Source: Arthrobacter sp. PGP41
GTDB lineage: Bacteria; Actinomycetota; Actinomycetes; Actinomycetales; Micrococcaceae
Direction of reading: 5' to 3'
DNA length: 64,000 nt
NCBI RefSeq assembly: GCF_002953935.1
Contig: NZ_CP026514.1
Coordinates: 3,348,001 to 3,412,000, forward strand
Under the pieces are notes generated by a model, which worked only from the letters and a program-made list of their open reading frames with translations, searched no databases and was not told the DNA's origin. Of the stretch, positions 18,161 through 27,059 are shown one piece after another; position 1 is the first letter of the stretch; each line of letters starts with the position of its first letter. A program made the translations under genes and the position numbers.

Positions 18161-19347
18161 GCGGCTATCCTCCACTTCCGGCGTGACGGCGGCGCCAGTG
18201 ATCCCCGGTTCCTGAGACCGCGCCGGGGTGGTGCTGCCGGAGGCAGCTTCTGGGCCGCCTCATACTGCATTGCCAGTCCCAGTGCGATAGCTGTGGGCAG
18301 CGTCAGCAGCACCTCGCCCAGGTTCAACGCGCAGACGGCAACTCCGAGCAGCGCCGCCTCATACCAGACATTGCGTTGCCCGCGCGGCAGTCGGATCAGG
18401 GCGAGGAACGCAATCCCCAACAGGGCGGCCATAATTATGAAGCCCACCCAGCCGGTCTCCGCACGGAGCGCGAGGTATGAACTGTGATAGAAAAATGTCA
18501 GTCCGTCCACGTTGATTCGGGCAGTGCCCGCGCCGTTGCCAATCAGCGGGTTCCGGTCCACGTCCACGATTTCCAAGGCAAAGATGCGGGCTCGCAGTGC
18601 GTCGCTTCCTGCCCTGTCCGCAAAGGCACCCGTGGCGAAGGAGTCCTGCGGGATAGTGCTCACCCACCACATCAACAGGCCCACGGTTGCCATACCCAAC
18701 CACCGGGACCCGAATCGGCCAAGGACCACCCAGACCGCCATGATCGCCACCGCAAGCATGGTGGTCCTGGATTCGGTCAAGTACACACCGCCGAGGCAAA
18801 CGGCGATCAGCCCCACGCGCTGCCAGTTTTTAGTGAGGGCCGGGATGGCCAACGCTGCGCAGACAGCAATCAGGAATCCGCCAGCATTCGGGTCGCCAAA
18901 AGGACCTGTCATCCGTCCGATGTAGGAACTCTGCGGCAGCGTGATGGCACCCCAAACGATGCCCGCCACCAGTCCTATCGCCAGCCCCCGCCCGATCGCG
19001 ACGCGGTTCAATCGGCCAGAGGCGACTGCGAGAATTACGGCTGCGAAGAGAGAGATGTTGAGGATTCTCCGCATATCGACATCACCGTTGAGCAGTGAGG
19101 TGAGGAAAAGCCACACTGGCACGGCAACAACCAGAGGCGCGAGGGCAAGGGCCAACTTCGGGCCCCGATACGGCGCAAAAGCCGCGAACAGCATTACAAG
19201 TCCCATTGCAATCGAGTTCGCCGGCACGCCAAGGCCGGGCACGTTTACGGCATCCAGGAACATCGCGGAAAACATCAGCACCACAAACGGTGCTATTGGT
19301 GCGCCTGCGGCGGTCCGGGGTTCAGCGAGCGCGGATGCCTGTTTCAT
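18157..19347 (-). CDS. O-antigen polymerase/ligase-like membrane protein (Wzy type)
   Basis: A 396-residue protein with about ten to eleven hydrophobic segments. It has the O-antigen ligase/polymerase layout: a larger extracytoplasmic loop (about residues 235-290, including NPLIGNGAGT) followed by HSSYLALRAETGWVGF, the His-containing region typical of Wzy_C proteins. It should polymerise lipid-linked repeat units outside the membrane. The ATG at 19347 overlaps the upstream stop by four bases. The last 35 residues are Pro/Arg-rich and cytoplasmic. Locus B carries its own, different polymerase, so each locus seems self-contained. Confidence 0.8.
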   Translation of the reverse strand: MKQASALAEPRTAAGAPIAPFVVLMFSAMFLDAVNVPGLGVPANSIAMGLVMLFAAFAPYRGPKLALALAPLVVAVPVWLFLTSLLNGDVDMRRILNISLFAAVILAVASGRLNRVAIGRGLAIGLVAGIVWGAITLPQSSYIGRMTGPFGDPNAGGFLIAVCAALAIPALTKNWQRVGLIAVCLGGVYLTESRTTMLAVAIMAVWVVLGRFGSRWLGMATVGLLMWWVSTIPQDSFATGAFADRAGSDALRARIFALEIVDVDRNPLIGNGAGTARINVDGLTFFYHSSYLALRAETGWVGFIIMAALLGIAFLALIRLPRGQRNVWYEAALLGVAVCALNLGEVLLTLPTAIALGLAMQYEAAQKLPPAAPPRRGLRNRGSLAPPSRRKWRIAA

Positions 19348-20429
19348 GTCCGGCCTACCTCCACATACTTCCGGGCGATGGAGGCGGCCATGGCGGTAAT
19401 GTCCGGCCACCGTGGATCTAGCTTGGGCCGCTGATCCACGTCGGTTGCCTGCCGCTTGACCGCCTCCACGATGCGGTCCACGTCGCCGGCGTCAACCAGG
19501 CACTCCGGCGGCAGGATTTCCGGGTTACCGCCCACGGGGGTCGCCACCACGCCCAGCCCGGCGTTGACAGCGTCCAGCAGGGTGTAGGAGCAGTTTTCCC
19601 AGACCGAGAGCTGTACCAGGACGTCGGCCGCGGCCATTGCTTCGCCCGCGTCGAGGAATCCGGGGAAGGTGACGGCCTGCTCAATGCCAAGCTGCCCGGC
19701 AAGCTCTTGGAGTTCGCCGCGCATAGGCCCTTCGCCGGCCACGGTCAAGGTGGCGCCGGGGAGGTCCGCGTGCAGTTTCGCGAAGGCATTCAGCAGGTCC
19801 GGGAGGCGTTTCTCCGGGGACAGGCGGGAGAGGGACAGCACGCGCGGCCCCTCCGTCGCCGGCATCCGGGAGGCGCCAGCGGATCCTCCACCCGAGGAGC
19901 GGTCCACGCCGTTCGGTATGACCTTAATGAACTTGCCGGGGTTCCATTTTGCCTCCATGGCCCGGCGCGTGGCCTCCGATACCGCGATAATCCCATCGGC
20001 ACGGCGCAGGCGCAGGGTGTGCAGCGCTGCTTTGATGCGGGACTTGGCAACCGACCCGTGGTACACGAGGTCGTCGGCAGCGATCCCGTGTTCGGTGGTG
20101 ACCAGCCGGGTACGCCTGTCCCCCGCCAAAGCACACGCAGCCACCACGTCCGCATAGGAGAGATGGCTGTGCACAACGGCCGGCCGCAGGGTTCGCACAG
20201 TCCGCCCCATGGTCTGCAGTGATGCGCGGAAGCCGGCCGCCGGCCCGAACGGCCCGGTGACGACGGCGGTGCCGCCTTCCCTCAGCAGCGCGGCGAGCGG
20301 ACCTTCCGGGCAGAGGACCACCAGGCGCCACCCCGGCAGCCCGGCCCTGGCGACGTCAAGGACGTGCCGTGCCACGCCCCCGAGGTCCGCCACGGGAACC
20401 ACCCACAAGGCTGTGGGGACCGCCGTCAT
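19344..20429 (-). CDS. Glycosyltransferase family 4
   Basis: A GT-B enzyme of about 361 residues. Acceptor domain: VVPVADLGGVARHVLDVA and VVHSHLSYADVV, then TTEHG. Donor domain: VLSLSRLSPEKRLPDLLNAF, LTVAGEGPMRGEL and a terminal block LLDAVNAGLGVVATPVGG, in which the position of the first family Glu is occupied by VWENCSYTLLDAV. Two close ATGs (20435 and 20429) compete. 20429 is preferred because the GGGCGGGA purine run is seven bases from it and almost touches the other. It lies between the NeuB-fusion and polymerase genes. Confidence 0.83.
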   Translation of the reverse strand: MTAVPTALWVVPVADLGGVARHVLDVARAGLPGWRLVVLCPEGPLAALLREGGTAVVTGPFGPAAGFRASLQTMGRTVRTLRPAVVHSHLSYADVVAACALAGDRRTRLVTTEHGIAADDLVYHGSVAKSRIKAALHTLRLRRADGIIAVSEATRRAMEAKWNPGKFIKVIPNGVDRSSGGGSAGASRMPATEGPRVLSLSRLSPEKRLPDLLNAFAKLHADLPGATLTVAGEGPMRGELQELAGQLGIEQAVTFPGFLDAGEAMAAADVLVQLSVWENCSYTLLDAVNAGLGVVATPVGGNPEILPPECLVDAGDVDRIVEAVKRQATDVDQRPKLDPRWPDITAMAASIARKYVEVGRT

Positions 20430-20446
20430 TGTCATTTCCCGCCCGC

Positions 20447-22690
20447 TCAGTACCATGCCTCGAGCCGTTCCAGAGCGGTCCAGAATGCGGCACCGTCATT
20501 CACGTGCCCCTGCCAGATCTCGGGGATGAAACCGGCTTCAGGGCTCAGCCTGTCCAGTTGTTTGGCCAGCGCAGCGAAGTCCACCTCGCCTTCGCCTACC
20601 TGCACGCCCTCGCCGTCAACGCCCGTGGCGTCAACCATGTGCAGGTGGATGGTGTGCGGGGCGAGTGCTTCAACGGCCTCGGAAAAGGGCATGCCCAGGA
20701 AGTTCGCGGCCAGCTTGGTGTGCGAGACGTCCAGGCACAGTCTGGTCCCCGTTTGTGCCGCGAACTCGGCGGTGTCGTGCGGGTCAAGGAATAGGTTGTG
20801 GAATTGCTGTCCGCCCATAAGCCAGGGATAGGGCGGCAGGGTCTGGGCCGCAATCCGGACGCCGTCGGTGTCCAGCCGTTGCAGGGCCTGCGCCACGCGC
20901 GCGTACTTCCGTGCCCGTTCCTGCGCCGGAATGTGCCTGTCCTTGGTGAACCCGCCCATGGTCACCACCATGATGGGTTCGTCCTCCTGCTTGAACCAGC
21001 GGGTCAGCGAGCGGGTGATATCAACGGTCCGCTGGACTTCGGCAATGGACCGCTCCCAGTGCGCGCCGTCCTCCGAGGCCAGGTCAACCAGGAAGTCGCC
21101 CGCGAAAAGGTCCGGCAAGTGGGTGGTGAAGCCCATATCCAGCGGCGCCGTGAACACGGAGTCGGCGTCGATCTCCAGGTCCTTGTAGGAAAAGTGGAAC
21201 TCCAGGAAGTCGGGCGAGCAGTCCTTGATCAGCGCCTCGTGGTCGTGATACCTGACCGGCAGCCCCCACGGGCGGCGGAAGTCAAAGTCTCTCCCCTTCG
21301 GTGCGTGGTCCCGGAGGTCGCCCTCGTAGAAAAAGTCCCCTTCGGCCACATCCCTTGGCGCGGTCCTGCCCAGCAGCAGCGGCAGGGCATTAGGCTGCAG
21401 GCCGCGCCCGGGGCTCTTGACGTCGACGTCGGCGCTGCCGATCACCTGCCCCTTCGCGATGGGACGGGCCGCCACCAGCGATTTGGCCAGGTTAATGCGG
21501 TTCATCATCTCGCCCGGGGAGACGGTCCGCGGCGATTTCCCGCCGATGGACTCCTCCACCTCCCGGATCCGGGTGACCATCCGGGCGAACTCTTCGGGAA
21601 GGAGGGAGACCGTGTGGTCGTTGCCTTCCATGGTGGTGTCAACCGTGAAGTGCTTCTCGATGATCCTTGCCCCGCGGGCGACGGCGGCAATGGGCACGTG
21701 GTAGCCGCGCTCGTGGCCCGAGTACCCAACGATGCACTGGCCGATCTCGGCCAGGCGGTCCAGGTACGCCAGGTTCACGTCCTTGAAGGGCGCGGGGTAC
21801 GTCGATTGTGTGTGCAGCAGGGCGAACGCGGCGCCTGCCGAGCGCAGCAGCGCAGCGCTCTCCCGGATCTCGTCTTCCCGGGACATCCCCGTGCTGGCGA
21901 TCAGCGGGACGCCGCGGTCAGCCACGTTCCGCAGGAGCTCGTGATTGGTGAGGTCCGCCGATGCGATCTTGAGCGCCGGTAGCCCGTAATCAACCAGCGA
22001 CTGGGCGCTGGCAATGTCCCACGGCGTGCAGAGCACATCAATGCCCTGGTCCCGGCAGTGGTCAAAGACCGTGAACAGGTCCTCAGCGTCCAGTGAGAAC
22101 CGGGAGAGGAGATCCAGCGTGTATTGCGTGCCCAGGTCCTCGCCGGCGGAGCTGCCGCTGGACTGGCGGTAGAGCGACTTCATGTCCCGGAGCTGGAACT
22201 TCACGGCGTCGGCTCCGGCCTCCTGCGCGAGGTCCACCAGCCGCTTGGCCAGGTCCACCGAACCGTTGTGGTTGTTCCCGATTTCGGCGATGAGGAAGGC
22301 GGGGTGGCCTGGTCCGATGTGGTGCCGGCCGATGCGCATTTCGTCAGCCCGGTCAACGGCGATGGCACGCAGGTGCCCGCGTGCGTCCACCAGCGGAAGG
22401 TGGCTGACGTTGCGGGGCATCAGCACGGCCAGGTCTGCCGGGCTGGTGGTGTGGCTTGCGCTGCGGACGGCGCGGTTTGCGACGGCCAGGCAGCTGACGT
22501 TCAGTCCTTCAGCAGGGTTTTCGACGATCCACCGGCGGAAGTCGCCGTCGGACAGCGAGCCTTGGAGCACGCCGTGCTCGTCCACGCAGAAGACGATGCG
22601 TTCCTGGTTGGCCGTGATTTTCTGGAGACCGGTGAGCACAGGATCTTCGGAAAAGACGATGTAGGGCAGGGTATTGCGTTCGATGATCAT
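20447..22690 (-). CDS. NeuB-type nonulosonic acid synthase fused to CBS-pair, SAF and sugar-isomerase domains
   Basis: A 747-residue fusion; stand-alone NeuB proteins are about 350. Residues 1-115 look like a CBS pair. About 130-380 is the NeuB TIM barrel, with IAEIGNNHNG, ADAVKFQ, CTPWD, KIASADLTN, STGMS and IEKHFT. This enzyme class condenses phosphoenolpyruvate with an N-acetylated amino sugar to form a sialic, legionaminic or pseudaminic acid. About 400-465 is an SAF (antifreeze-like) cap. From about 480 a second TIM barrel resembles sugar-phosphate isomerase/epimerases (LDVSHTKLAANF, HLHMVDATG). It is coupled to neuA by a four-base overlap. No separate UDP-sugar hydrolysing 2-epimerase is seen. 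Which nonulosonic acid is made cannot be fixed. Confidence 0.9.
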   Translation of the reverse strand: MIIERNTLPYIVFSEDPVLTGLQKITANQERIVFCVDEHGVLQGSLSDGDFRRWIVENPAEGLNVSCLAVANRAVRSASHTTSPADLAVLMPRNVSHLPLVDARGHLRAIAVDRADEMRIGRHHIGPGHPAFLIAEIGNNHNGSVDLAKRLVDLAQEAGADAVKFQLRDMKSLYRQSSGSSAGEDLGTQYTLDLLSRFSLDAEDLFTVFDHCRDQGIDVLCTPWDIASAQSLVDYGLPALKIASADLTNHELLRNVADRGVPLIASTGMSREDEIRESAALLRSAGAAFALLHTQSTYPAPFKDVNLAYLDRLAEIGQCIVGYSGHERGYHVPIAAVARGARIIEKHFTVDTTMEGNDHTVSLLPEEFARMVTRIREVEESIGGKSPRTVSPGEMMNRINLAKSLVAARPIAKGQVIGSADVDVKSPGRGLQPNALPLLLGRTAPRDVAEGDFFYEGDLRDHAPKGRDFDFRRPWGLPVRYHDHEALIKDCSPDFLEFHFSYKDLEIDADSVFTAPLDMGFTTHLPDLFAGDFLVDLASEDGAHWERSIAEVQRTVDITRSLTRWFKQEDEPIMVVTMGGFTKDRHIPAQERARKYARVAQALQRLDTDGVRIAAQTLPPYPWLMGGQQFHNLFLDPHDTAEFAAQTGTRLCLDVSHTKLAANFLGMPFSEAVEALAPHTIHLHMVDATGVDGEGVQVGEGEVDFAALAKQLDRLSPEAGFIPEIWQGHVNDGAAFWTALERLEAWY

Positions 22691-23400
22691 CTGCGGGCTT
22701 CCTTTTCTGTCCCCTGCATCTGCCTGGATGCGAGCATCTGCTGCTCCACGGTGCTGAAATCCAGTTCGGTGTCTATGTCCACGCCTTCGGCCTCCTCCAT
22801 CACGAAGAGACCAATGCGTCCGCCGAGCCGGTTGGAGAACTTGCGGTAGATCTCCGTGCGGGTCAAGTAGAGGGAACCTGTTTCCCGGTAGCGGTAGTCC
22901 CCCTCGGCCAGGTCCTGGCGGCGGGGCCGGCGGTCGACGGCGTATTGGGCCATGGGCGGGTCCCCTGCCGTCCAGAGGAACGGGGTTTGGGGCACGACGC
23001 CGACCAGCGAGTCCACGCGCGAGTCAAGGAACTGCGCAACGGCGCGGTCAAGGGTGCCGGGATGGCGGATGGGCGAGGTTGCCTGCAGCAGCATGACGGC
23101 GTCGGGTTCCCTGCCTTGCGCTGTGCGGTATTCGATGGCGTGCTGCACCACGGGTTCCGTTGCTGTTTCATCCCGGGCGAGTTCCTCCGGCCGCAGGAAC
23201 GGCACGTCGGCGCCGGCTTGCAGGGCCACTTCCGCGATCTCATGGTCATCGGTGGACACCAGGACGTCCAGCCCGCAGTCCGCAGCCAGCGCCTGCTCAA
23301 TGGTCCAGCTGACCAGCGGCTTGCCTGCCAAGTCGCGGATATTCTTACGAGGAATCCCCTTGGATCCGCCGCGGACCGGTATCACGCACAGGATATTCAC
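22687..23400 (-). CDS. neuA: CMP-N-acylneuraminate cytidylyltransferase-like protein
   Basis: A 237-residue nucleotidyltransferase that activates a nonulosonic acid as its CMP derivative. Signatures are the N-terminal CVIPVRGGSKGIPRKNI (P-loop-like Arg/Lys region for CTP), STDDHEIAEVA, LLQATSPIRHP and the late DIDTELDF, whose acids bind Mg2+. Length fits NeuA without an esterase domain. It sits immediately before the NeuB fusion (ATGA overlap) and after the candidate transferase at 23397-24431. That gives the chain synthase, activator, transferase. Sialic versus legionaminic specificity cannot be told by eye. Confidence 0.9.
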   Translation of the reverse strand: MNILCVIPVRGGSKGIPRKNIRDLAGKPLVSWTIEQALAADCGLDVLVSTDDHEIAEVALQAGADVPFLRPEELARDETATEPVVQHAIEYRTAQGREPDAVMLLQATSPIRHPGTLDRAVAQFLDSRVDSLVGVVPQTPFLWTAGDPPMAQYAVDRRPRRQDLAEGDYRYRETGSLYLTRTEIYRKFSNRLGGRIGLFVMEEAEGVDIDTELDFSTVEQQMLASRQMQGTEKEARR

Positions 23401-24431
23401 GAAACTTCCCTCACTTGCTGGACAACGATTTCTGCAATAGCGCGGGCCGGTTCCAGATCCGGACGGGCGGGAGCGGGTGTCGGTTCAGTTCCCCAACGGG
23501 ACATGCCGTACCGTTCCCAGAACTCCTCCAGCCAAGCGGGAGGTGAGGGATAAGTGACCCAGGCGGGGATGCCTCGGGCTGCGGCTTCAAGTACACCTGT
23601 GGAGAAGACCGACGCGATCGGAGCATTAAGTTCCGCGAGCGGAATTCCGGACCGGTCCAGCGTCACACCCCGCCGTTCCCAGAGTGCGTGCTGCAAACGC
23701 GATAGACGGTCCGTCTCGGAGGGATGTGGCCGGTACATGGCACCGGTTGTGGTACAGAACAGCGTTGCCGCCCGCGCAAAACCGGACCGTGGGAGTTCCG
23801 CGCCGTGCAGCTGGCCCAGAAACACCGGACGCGCGTCCTCACTCACCCGCCCGGAGCCTTGCGCCCCCGCCGTCCACAGCAGCTGCGAACCGACCACATC
23901 CCAGGTAACGTCGCAGCGGCCGGAGCGCCAGAATTCGGCGTCGGCGTCACTGAACGCGAGCAGGTGCGCGTCCTCGGGCAGCGGGGGCGCGTGGGGTGTC
24001 ATCAGTCCGTGCTGGACGACGTAAAACCGCGCGCCCAGGTGCCGCGACCATTGGTATGCCACGGCACCGACGGGCAGATAGTGTCCGCTGCCGGCAACGA
24101 GTCTGATATCGGCGAGCTGTTCGGGGGCAGCGTCAGCATGGACCGGGACGAGTTGCCATGGCCCACCAGGAAGATTTTTCCGGATATCCTCCGGGGCCAA
24201 GACGGCAACGGACTCCGACTGAAGGAACTCAAGAGGACGGACTAGGGAAGCCAGTGATGTTGGTTTAGTCGAGTCAAGAGTAAACAAGGCTCGCGGCGAG
24301 GTCCCTCTAACGGCAAGGACCGGCTTGGTGGCAGAGTGCCTCGTGATGAGGGACTTTGCTCTGCGGAGCGGGCTGGTGGCCCTTTGCCAGCGGAACCAGG
24401 CCTCGAGGTCGTGCGGGTGGTTTAGCCCCAT
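23397..24431 (-). CDS. Putative GT-B glycosyltransferase, candidate nonulosonate transferase
   Basis: A 344-residue soluble protein not assigned to a named family with certainty. Visible features are ARFYVVQHGLMTPHAPPLP, an interior YRPHPSETDRL and a later PIASVFSTGVLEAAARGIPAWV. The His-Pro segment and the Ser/Thr-Gly loop resemble the CMP-binding motifs (HP and SS/ST) of bacterial polysialyl- and sialyltransferases. Its position directly upstream of neuA and the NeuB gene, with a four-base overlap, fits a role in using the CMP-sugar. The alternative is a CDP-glycerol-type transferase. The overlap with the previous gene is ten bases. Confidence 0.55.
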   Translation of the reverse strand: MGLNHPHDLEAWFRWQRATSPLRRAKSLITRHSATKPVLAVRGTSPRALFTLDSTKPTSLASLVRPLEFLQSESVAVLAPEDIRKNLPGGPWQLVPVHADAAPEQLADIRLVAGSGHYLPVGAVAYQWSRHLGARFYVVQHGLMTPHAPPLPEDAHLLAFSDADAEFWRSGRCDVTWDVVGSQLLWTAGAQGSGRVSEDARPVFLGQLHGAELPRSGFARAATLFCTTTGAMYRPHPSETDRLSRLQHALWERRGVTLDRSGIPLAELNAPIASVFSTGVLEAAARGIPAWVTYPSPPAWLEEFWERYGMSRWGTEPTPAPARPDLEPARAIAEIVVQQVREVS

Positions 24432-25420
24432 AATTCCTCCAGCGTTGCGATCCGGTGGCCGAAGGTATGTTGCTCCAACGTGCGTCGCTGGCCTGCCATT
24501 CGAATCCTTTGGGCCCAGTGGCCGTCAAGGAGCGCCCTCCGGCAGAGCTCCACCAGTTCTTCCGCCGATTCGAAGACCAGGACTTCGTCTCCGACGTCGT
24601 ACATTGAATCCACGTCCGCCCGATCAAGAATCTGAAGCGCACCAACCCCGGCTGCTTCGAAAGTACGCATAGTGAAACCATCCTGGTCTCCATGAAGATT
24701 CAGCGTTGCCGGCGACCCCTGCATGACGCCGTAAGCTTCTGCGCGTGCCATGTCCCTGCCGACCGGAATCCCGGCACTTGAGAACTGGCGTGTACGCAAG
24801 ACATCAAATGGATGCCTGGACCAGGTGCGGCCGTAGGCCTTGACGGGAACAGCGGAAGCTGCCAGCTCCCGCAGCAGGTTTTCCCGCGAGTCATATCTGG
24901 CGCCGATAAAGGAAATATGATCCTCGCGGATTCGGGGAACGGGAACTGAGTCATCGAACGCGAGCGGCACGTGCCGAGCCTCGATGCCCTGTTCCGTCAG
25001 GCTTTCCGTATCTTGGCGGCTGTAACTTGCTATCGGTCCGGCATTTCTTAGCTGCTCGGGTGTATACCGCATGCGCCGTAGCTCGTCGTAGAGCCAGGTC
25101 ACGCGGGGAATTCGGCGCTCGTCCAGCGCCTGCCACCAGTCGGGACCGAGCTGGTCCCCCTTCACCAGCACAACGACGTCTGGACCGGCTGCGTTGAGGG
25201 CGGCGAGCGCACGATCGGTCAGCTTTTGTTCCATCTTGGCAGGACGCCATTTTTCCGGCAGCTCGTGCAGCAGTTTGTTGCCCAGCCTCTGGTTGAAAGG
25301 ACCGGCGGCGTCATAGCAGTGGACGGTGACCTGGTGCCCACGGCGTTCCAAGGCTGTGCTCATCGCGTTCCAATACCCATGGAACACGGGACTGACCAAA
25401 AGAATCCGCACAGGCTTCAT
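24422..25420 (-). CDS. CgeB-like glycosyltransferase
   Basis: A 332-residue GT-B protein resembling the CgeB/glyco_trans_1_2 group. It starts RILLVSPVFHGYWNAMSTAL, with VVVLVKGDQL and VTWLYDELRRM in the first half. The second half contains ISFIGARYDSRENLL, VKAYGRTWSRHPF, then LNLHGDQDGFTMRTFEAAGVGALQI. The last is the typical C-terminal block (TMRTFEAAGCG in relatives) that holds the donor. Its ATG overlaps the previous stop by four bases and its end overlaps the next gene by ten. The family is common in surface glycan clusters; the sugar is unknown. Confidence 0.8.
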   Translation of the reverse strand: MKPVRILLVSPVFHGYWNAMSTALERRGHQVTVHCYDAAGPFNQRLGNKLLHELPEKWRPAKMEQKLTDRALAALNAAGPDVVVLVKGDQLGPDWWQALDERRIPRVTWLYDELRRMRYTPEQLRNAGPIASYSRQDTESLTEQGIEARHVPLAFDDSVPVPRIREDHISFIGARYDSRENLLRELAASAVPVKAYGRTWSRHPFDVLRTRQFSSAGIPVGRDMARAEAYGVMQGSPATLNLHGDQDGFTMRTFEAAGVGALQILDRADVDSMYDVGDEVLVFESAEELVELCRRALLDGHWAQRIRMAGQRRTLEQHTFGHRIATLEELWG

Positions 25421-26481
25421 TCGGTCAGACCCCGGGCCTTAAGCTCATCCAGGGCTTCGTCCCACGCTTCTGGGGCAGCGCCCCGTTCATGCCAGGAGGA
25501 GCGGATGAAATCGGCGATGGCCTCCTTTGTCTGCCATCGCGGCAATGGTGCTCCCAGCGCCCTCAACCGTCTCAGGTCCGCGCAGGCGTGATCGATGTCT
25601 CCCGCCCGGCGTACAGCGAGGTACTCAATCGGCACATTGACGTTGGGCGCTGCCTCCATGGCATAGAGCGCCAGTTCCTTGAGGGTGGTACGCACTCCCG
25701 TACCGCTATTCAATACGCGAGGTGTTTCCAAGGCTCCCTCCGTATTCTCGAGGCTCCATTCGATGAGAGCCACGACGTCCTCTACATGGACGAAATCCCT
25801 AGTCTGTGTGCCATCGCCGTAGAGGGTTAGCGGCAAACCGTCCTTGAGGCGGGCGAGGAACGCTGCCAGGACGCCGGTATAGGGGTTATGAAGCGCTTGG
25901 CCTCGGCCGATGACATTCTGGGGCCTGATGATGGTCGCGGGAACTTTTGCTGCCACTGTCTCCATGAGGACGTGCTCGGCCCGGGACTTGGTTTCCCCAT
26001 AGACAGAAACGGGTCGGTGCCGGTCCTCTTCGGAGGAAGGGACCAGTGTGCCGTCTGCACCACCGTCGACTCCAGCAGGCAGTGACTCCCCTGGGGAAAG
26101 GACGCGCCCTTCCCCGTAAACGGCACGGGAGCTCAATAAGACGATCTTCGCGCCCCACCGGACAGCAGCTTCCGCAGCCATCCGTGTACCCTCCACATTC
26201 ACCCGCCGGTAATGCTCGGTCTCATACATGGACTGGGCGGTGCCGGTTTCCGCCGCAAGGTGAACCACCGCGTCGTGCGGCGGCAGCGACATCCACGCAC
26301 CAACGTCAGCAACATCGCCGAGGAACACCTCGCCAGGGAAGCGTTCGGCAGAATCCTGTGGATCCTGGTGAACCTGTGAGTCAAGGATGTCTAGGGCTGT
26401 CACGTCATGCCCGGCGCCGACGAGTGATTGGGCCAGATGCTGTCCAATGAATCCGGCCCCGCCGGTAATGAGCACTTTCAT
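25417..26481 (-). CDS. NAD-dependent epimerase/dehydratase (extended SDR, nucleotide-sugar)
   Basis: A 354-residue extended SDR with MKVLITGGAGFIGQHLA, VVHLAAETGTAQSM, SSRAVYGEG, the catalytic pair in VYGETKSRAE (Tyr-x3-Lys) and TRDFVHVEDVV. It belongs to the UDP- or GDP-sugar epimerase/dehydratase group. An insertion of about 25 residues (around 130-155) sits between SSRAVYGEG and the Tyr, and the family is not narrow enough to fix the substrate. It is embedded in the operon with four-base overlaps at both ends. Its neighbours are the hexapeptide acyltransferase and the CgeB-like gene. It probably supplies a locus-specific donor. Confidence 0.85.
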   Translation of the reverse strand: MKVLITGGAGFIGQHLAQSLVGAGHDVTALDILDSQVHQDPQDSAERFPGEVFLGDVADVGAWMSLPPHDAVVHLAAETGTAQSMYETEHYRRVNVEGTRMAAEAAVRWGAKIVLLSSRAVYGEGRVLSPGESLPAGVDGGADGTLVPSSEEDRHRPVSVYGETKSRAEHVLMETVAAKVPATIIRPQNVIGRGQALHNPYTGVLAAFLARLKDGLPLTLYGDGTQTRDFVHVEDVVALIEWSLENTEGALETPRVLNSGTGVRTTLKELALYAMEAAPNVNVPIEYLAVRRAGDIDHACADLRRLRALGAPLPRWQTKEAIADFIRSSWHERGAAPEAWDEALDELKARGLTE

Positions 26482-27059
26482 CGTCCGGTACTTCCTGATC
26501 TGTCCAGTTGATTCAGTAGTCGTCCAGCGAGGACGCGTGCGGGGGCTCCACCGACGGTGGCACCCGCGGGGACGTCACGTGTGACAACCGATCCAGCGCC
26601 GACGACGGCACCGTCTCCTATGCTGACGCCGCCAAGAATGATGGCTCGCTGCCCAATAAAGCATCTGTCTCCGATGCGGATCGGACCGGTGCCATGCACG
26701 GTGGAAAGGTCGCCCTGCAGGTGCGTACTGGAACCGATGTATGCCCCGTCAGCGATCACGCATCCTGAACCCACCGTGACATCGTCCAAGGCGTGAAGGT
26801 GCACATCATGGCCCAGATAGACGTCATCGCCGACAGCCAGGTTCCCTCCTTCTTCGGTGGCAAGCCAGGCCCCTTCGTAGATTGCACATCGCTTGCCGAG
26901 GCTGATTCGCTCCACGCCGCGCAGGACCAGCGGCTTAACAACCACGGTGCCTCCACCTAGCGCGCGGAATGCCCTCCGATAGACAATGGTGGTGACCGCT
27001 TTCGCGAGCCTCCAGCGAATGGAAGGCGGGGCCTCGGCAAGGAATTTCATGATCCCCAT
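26478..27059 (-). CDS. Left-handed beta-helix (hexapeptide) O-acyltransferase, LbetaH superfamily
   Basis: A 193-residue acyltransferase of the WbbJ/LacA kind. Hexapeptide repeats ([LIV]-G-x4 pattern) run from about residue 45 to 175: ISLGKRCAIY, VTVGSGCVIADGAYIGSS, IRIGDRCFIGQRAIILGG, VSIGDGAVVGAGSVVTRDVP. The family ending GGAPARVLAGR is present. The start at ATG 27059 overlaps the previous stop by one base (TGATG), with AAGGAG nine bases upstream; an open frame nine codons longer is unlikely. It probably transfers acetyl from acetyl-CoA to a sugar of the repeat unit or nucleotide-sugar. Confidence 0.88.
   Translation of the reverse strand: MGIMKFLAEAPPSIRWRLAKAVTTIVYRRAFRALGGGTVVVKPLVLRGVERISLGKRCAIYEGAWLATEEGGNLAVGDDVYLGHDVHLHALDDVTVGSGCVIADGAYIGSSTHLQGDLSTVHGTGPIRIGDRCFIGQRAIILGGVSIGDGAVVGAGSVVTRDVPAGATVGGAPARVLAGRLLNQLDRSGSTGR

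Noticed and set aside
20798..21982. 394-residue plus-strand open frame opposite the NeuB fusion
   Set aside because: Antisense shadow of a gene with clear NeuB and SAF motifs; no domain, low-complexity composition.
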